This document shows positions 60,458-64,000 of a stretch of DNA of 64,000 nt, piece after piece (positions within the stretch are counted from its first letter, which is position 1; each line of letters starts with the position of its first letter). The stretch spans positions 27,860 to 91,859 of the forward strand of contig JAKSLX010000012.1 in the NCBI GenBank assembly GCA_024400915.1, written 5' to 3'. Both the position numbers and the translations under genes were made by a program. The stretch is from Treponema sp. (GTDB lineage Bacteria; Spirochaetota; Spirochaetia; Treponematales; Treponemataceae). The notes under the pieces were generated by a model. It worked only from the letters and a program-made list of their open reading frames with translations, was not told where the DNA came from and searched no databases.

Positions 60458-62560
60458 TCAAGGAGCAGGTGGATTGTAATATGTTATGCTACCGTAGTCC
60501 CTTATTGCCTCTACATAATCTGCATTTCTTGGTACTATAAATGAAATTTCTTCATCATAATAACTGCTAAAAGGAACTTCCCCTATCTCTATTTCGGAAC
60601 TTAAAAAAGTAACTTTCCTAAGTCCAGTATCAACAAATGCTCCCATCCCTATTAATCTCATTGAGGCAGGTATGGTTATCTCGGTAATGCTTGTACAACC
60701 TTGAAAACTAGTTTCTCCTAATGTTGTAACAAAATTTGGTATAGTTACGTCTCTAAGACGTCTACATTCTGCAAATGCATAATTTTTTATCGATGTAACT
60801 GTCTCTGGAATTTTTATGAAACTAAGATCCTCACAATCCGTAAACATTCCTTCTTCTATTTGTGTAATTGAAGCAAAAATTTCTACACTCCAAAGGCCTG
60901 AACAACAAGAAAAAGCATATTCTCCTATTGTTTTAACTGAGTCTGGTATTTTCATTTCTTTAAGGCCCGTACAGTCAGAGAATGCTCTATCTCCTATTTC
61001 TATAACTGCACTAGGAATTTTTATTTCTGTAAGACCCGTACAACCATTAAAGGCTTTTCTTCCTATTGATTTTACTGTGTCAGGAATTTCTATTTTAATT
61101 ATTCCTGATCCACCTGAAAAAGCTTCTTCTGGTATTGCTGTAATGTTGTCTGGTATCTTGATGGTTATATTATTACATCTATCAAACAGTCTGGCATTAC
61201 GTCTGCTACCTGACATTGTAATAGTTATCCCATCACAGCCCGCAAATATTCTATCTCCCAGTGTTTCTACAGACTCTGGAATCGTTATGCTTGTAAGCCC
61301 TCTACAGTTTATAAAAGCTTCTTCCCCTATTTCCTTAACACTTTCTGGCAATATTATACTTGAAAGATTAATACAACCAGAGAAACATTCAGGTCCTATT
61401 ACCGTTGTATTTGCTGATAACTCCAAATTTCTAAGCCCAGTACAGTAAGCAAAAGCCCTATATAATATATAAGTTACAGAATCTGGTATCTTTATATCTG
61501 TAAGCCCTGTACATTCATAAAAAGCACTGCCTATTTCTTCTATCGTATCAGGAATTACTATATGTCTTAAGCCTGTACAACCAGAAAAAACTCCATCTCT
61601 AATTACCGATATGGAATCAGGCAATTCCATTGCTTCAAGACCTATACAACCAGAAAAAGCCTCTGCTCCTATTTCCGAAATACTGTCTGGAATATCTATG
61701 CCTGTAATTGTAGTACTATCTTTGAATGCGCCGCTTTCAATTTCCCTTGACCCATGTTTTATTTCCAGATGCTCAAGATGCTTGAGGCCGCTAAAATATT
61801 TTGCCTCTACCTTTGCTTCACCCTTTATCAGAACCGCATCAAAACCATGTTCCACGGTGTCATCAACCATCCTGATTAATGAACTGTTTCCTTCTACCTT
61901 TACTATGGACATGCAGCCTTGGAGGGCAGCAGGATGTATGAAGGTCTCAGAATTTTTTATCTTTATTTCCTTAAGCTGTCCGCAATCTGCAAAGGCATTC
62001 CGTTCCACACTTTCCATTGATGCAGGCAGAACCACAGAAGTAAGATTTGAACAGTCTCTGAAGGCATCCTTCTTTAGCACCGTTGCCGTATCTGGCAGTA
62101 CGACGGAAGTAATGTTGCCGCAACCTCTGAAAATTCCACCTGGAATTTCTTCAAGGTCCTTTGCCCGACTAAGGTCAAGCACAACATTTGTTTCAGGGTT
62201 TGCCTTTAAGGTTTCACTGATTGTCGAAAGGTCTTCTTTAGATGTAAATCTGTCAAGCTGAACATATACAATTTCGCTGTCGGTGTTGCTGTCCAGGATG
62301 CCCTGTATTTCATCAGCTGCGACTGGAGTTCCCGTTTCTGCCTGCATGCCTGTCAATTTTTCCAAGGCTGCCTTAAGCTCATCAAGCTGCTTCTGTAAAA
62401 GCTCCTTTTGCTGATTCAGCAGTTCATTCTGTTTCTGGAGCTCGGCTGCCTTTGAACCATCTTCTTTTACTATTTCAGTTACTTCTGTAACCTCAGTCTT
62501 GCAGGCAAACATGCATAGAAAAAAAGCAGCAATAGCTGTGGCAAAGAAAACTTTTTTCAC
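60458..62560 (-). CDS. BspA-like leucine-rich-repeat lipoprotein
   Basis: 700 aa from a GTG at 62558-62560, which follows AAAGGAGT. The lipobox is MFAC (Cys about 20). A coiled coil (AAELQKQNELLNQQKELLQK..., about 35-70) precedes about twenty 23-residue LRR_5 units of the form GAFSGCTGLxxIxIPDSVxxIG, ending in a VPRNADYVEAIRDYG-type C-cap. BspA-type proteins are surface adhesins in oral and gut bacteria, binding fibronectin or other bacteria; the ligand here is not shown. The repeats nearer the C-terminus are coded with more AT-rich sequence than the N-terminal third. Confidence 0.87.
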   Translation of the reverse strand: MKKVFFATAIAAFFLCMFACKTEVTEVTEIVKEDGSKAAELQKQNELLNQQKELLQKQLDELKAALEKLTGMQAETGTPVAADEIQGILDSNTDSEIVYVQLDRFTSKEDLSTISETLKANPETNVVLDLSRAKDLEEIPGGIFRGCGNITSVVLPDTATVLKKDAFRDCSNLTSVVLPASMESVERNAFADCGQLKEIKIKNSETFIHPAALQGCMSIVKVEGNSSLIRMVDDTVEHGFDAVLIKGEAKVEAKYFSGLKHLEHLEIKHGSREIESGAFKDSTTITGIDIPDSISEIGAEAFSGCIGLEAMELPDSISVIRDGVFSGCTGLRHIVIPDTIEEIGSAFYECTGLTDIKIPDSVTYILYRAFAYCTGLRNLELSANTTVIGPECFSGCINLSSIILPESVKEIGEEAFINCRGLTSITIPESVETLGDRIFAGCDGITITMSGSRRNARLFDRCNNITIKIPDNITAIPEEAFSGGSGIIKIEIPDTVKSIGRKAFNGCTGLTEIKIPSAVIEIGDRAFSDCTGLKEMKIPDSVKTIGEYAFSCCSGLWSVEIFASITQIEEGMFTDCEDLSFIKIPETVTSIKNYAFAECRRLRDVTIPNFVTTLGETSFQGCTSITEITIPASMRLIGMGAFVDTGLRKVTFLSSEIEIGEVPFSSYYDEEISFIVPRNADYVEAIRDYGSITYYNPPAP

Positions 62561-62650
62561 GGAATACTCCTTTTACTTTTCCTGATGAAACCATTATAGA
62601 AGATGGATTTCAAAATGAAAAGGAAAAACTGTCCTATGACACTGCAATAA

Positions 62651-62685
62651 AAAACCCTCCCAGTATTTCTACCGAGAGGGTTTTT
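62651..62685. terminator. Bidirectional terminator between ppdK and the LRR gene
   Basis: AAAACCCTC (62651-62659) pairs with GAGGG-TTTTT (62676-62685). T-rich runs lie on both strands. It is the likely end of the ppdK transcript. Confidence 0.75.
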
Positions 62686-62703
62686 GCATAGAACCCGTGG
62701 GTA

Positions 62704-62792
62704 GCGCCAAGGATGGCGCGTCAACGGTTAAGCAACAAAGCCCAAGAGTTTCATTCATGAAACTCTCAGAGTAAAAATCACAAATTGTGATT
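62704..62792. repeat. Three perfect hairpins in the ppdK 3' region
   Basis: GCGCC/GGCGC (62704-62708, 62715-62719), GAGTTTCAT/ATGAAACTC (62746-62754, 62757-62765) and AATCACAA/TTGTGATT (62776-62783, 62785-62792). They lie between the ppdK stop and its terminator. Confidence 0.75.
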
Positions 62793-62800
62793 CCTACGAC

Positions 62801-64000
<1,200 letters not shown>

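Overview
The window reads as chromosome of a spirochaete, most likely a host-associated (gut or rumen type) Treponema. The pointers are an archaeal/eukaryote-type phenylalanyl-tRNA synthetase beta chain, a phosphofructokinase of the GGDGT/PKTVDND type, pyruvate phosphate dikinase, many lipoproteins with short spirochaete-like lipoboxes (CSC, YSC, VSC, GSC), BspA-type leucine-rich repeats, CheR/CheB, an HD-GYP protein and a fully anaerobic ribonucleotide reductase. No rRNA, tRNA, CRISPR array, transposase or prophage was seen. The species cannot be named from the sequence alone.

Layout. 0-2.5 kb: start of pdxS, a divergent MocR/PdxR-type regulator and a UPF0340 protein. 2.5-8.5 kb: two large surface lipoproteins with a shared type of C-terminal domain. 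8.5-11.3 kb: acyl-CoA synthetase, then a tandem array of structured repeats. 11.3-15.1 kb: rlmE, a LysM/M23 peptidase, cheR and cheB. 15.2-17.4 kb: a lemA operon with two TPM-domain proteins. 17.5-24 kb: phosphofructokinase, an outer-membrane protein candidate, an HD-GYP phosphodiesterase, a sigma factor and a WYL regulator. 24-30.5 kb: nrdD, a GH51 arabinofuranosidase, nrdG, an unknown protein and proA. 30.5-35 kb: SH3-type lipoprotein and exported protein, and a Na/Pi cotransporter. 35-43.4 kb: pheT with an extra C-terminal tRNA-binding domain, and an oligopeptide ABC transporter operon with a permease-ATPase fusion. 43.5-50.7 kb: dihydrofolate reductase, unknown proteins, a putative restriction-modification pair between two copies of a 130-bp duplication, and a MATE transporter. 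50.8-54.5 kb: unknown protein and an SH3 lipoprotein. 54.5-60.4 kb: a compact HscC-type Hsp70 module. 60.5-64 kb: a BspA-like lipoprotein and the 3' part of ppdK, whose product carries a histone-H1-like Lys/Ala/Pro tail.

Several genes act together: nrdD with nrdG (anaerobic dNTP synthesis); the four opp genes (peptide uptake); cheR with cheB (receptor methylation); the methyltransferase with the putative endonuclease; and the five genes 55684-60434, packed with 0-4 base gaps around HscC. The strongest candidates for undescribed biology are the HscC module with two J-like proteins lacking HPD, the basic tail on PPDK, the PheT-EMAPII-type fusion, the duplication-flanked restriction-modification island, and a set of genes whose sigma70-type -10 boxes sit 6-9 bases before the start codon, suggesting leaderless mRNAs. 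No computation or database search was possible; family calls rest on motifs and recognisable conserved stretches.
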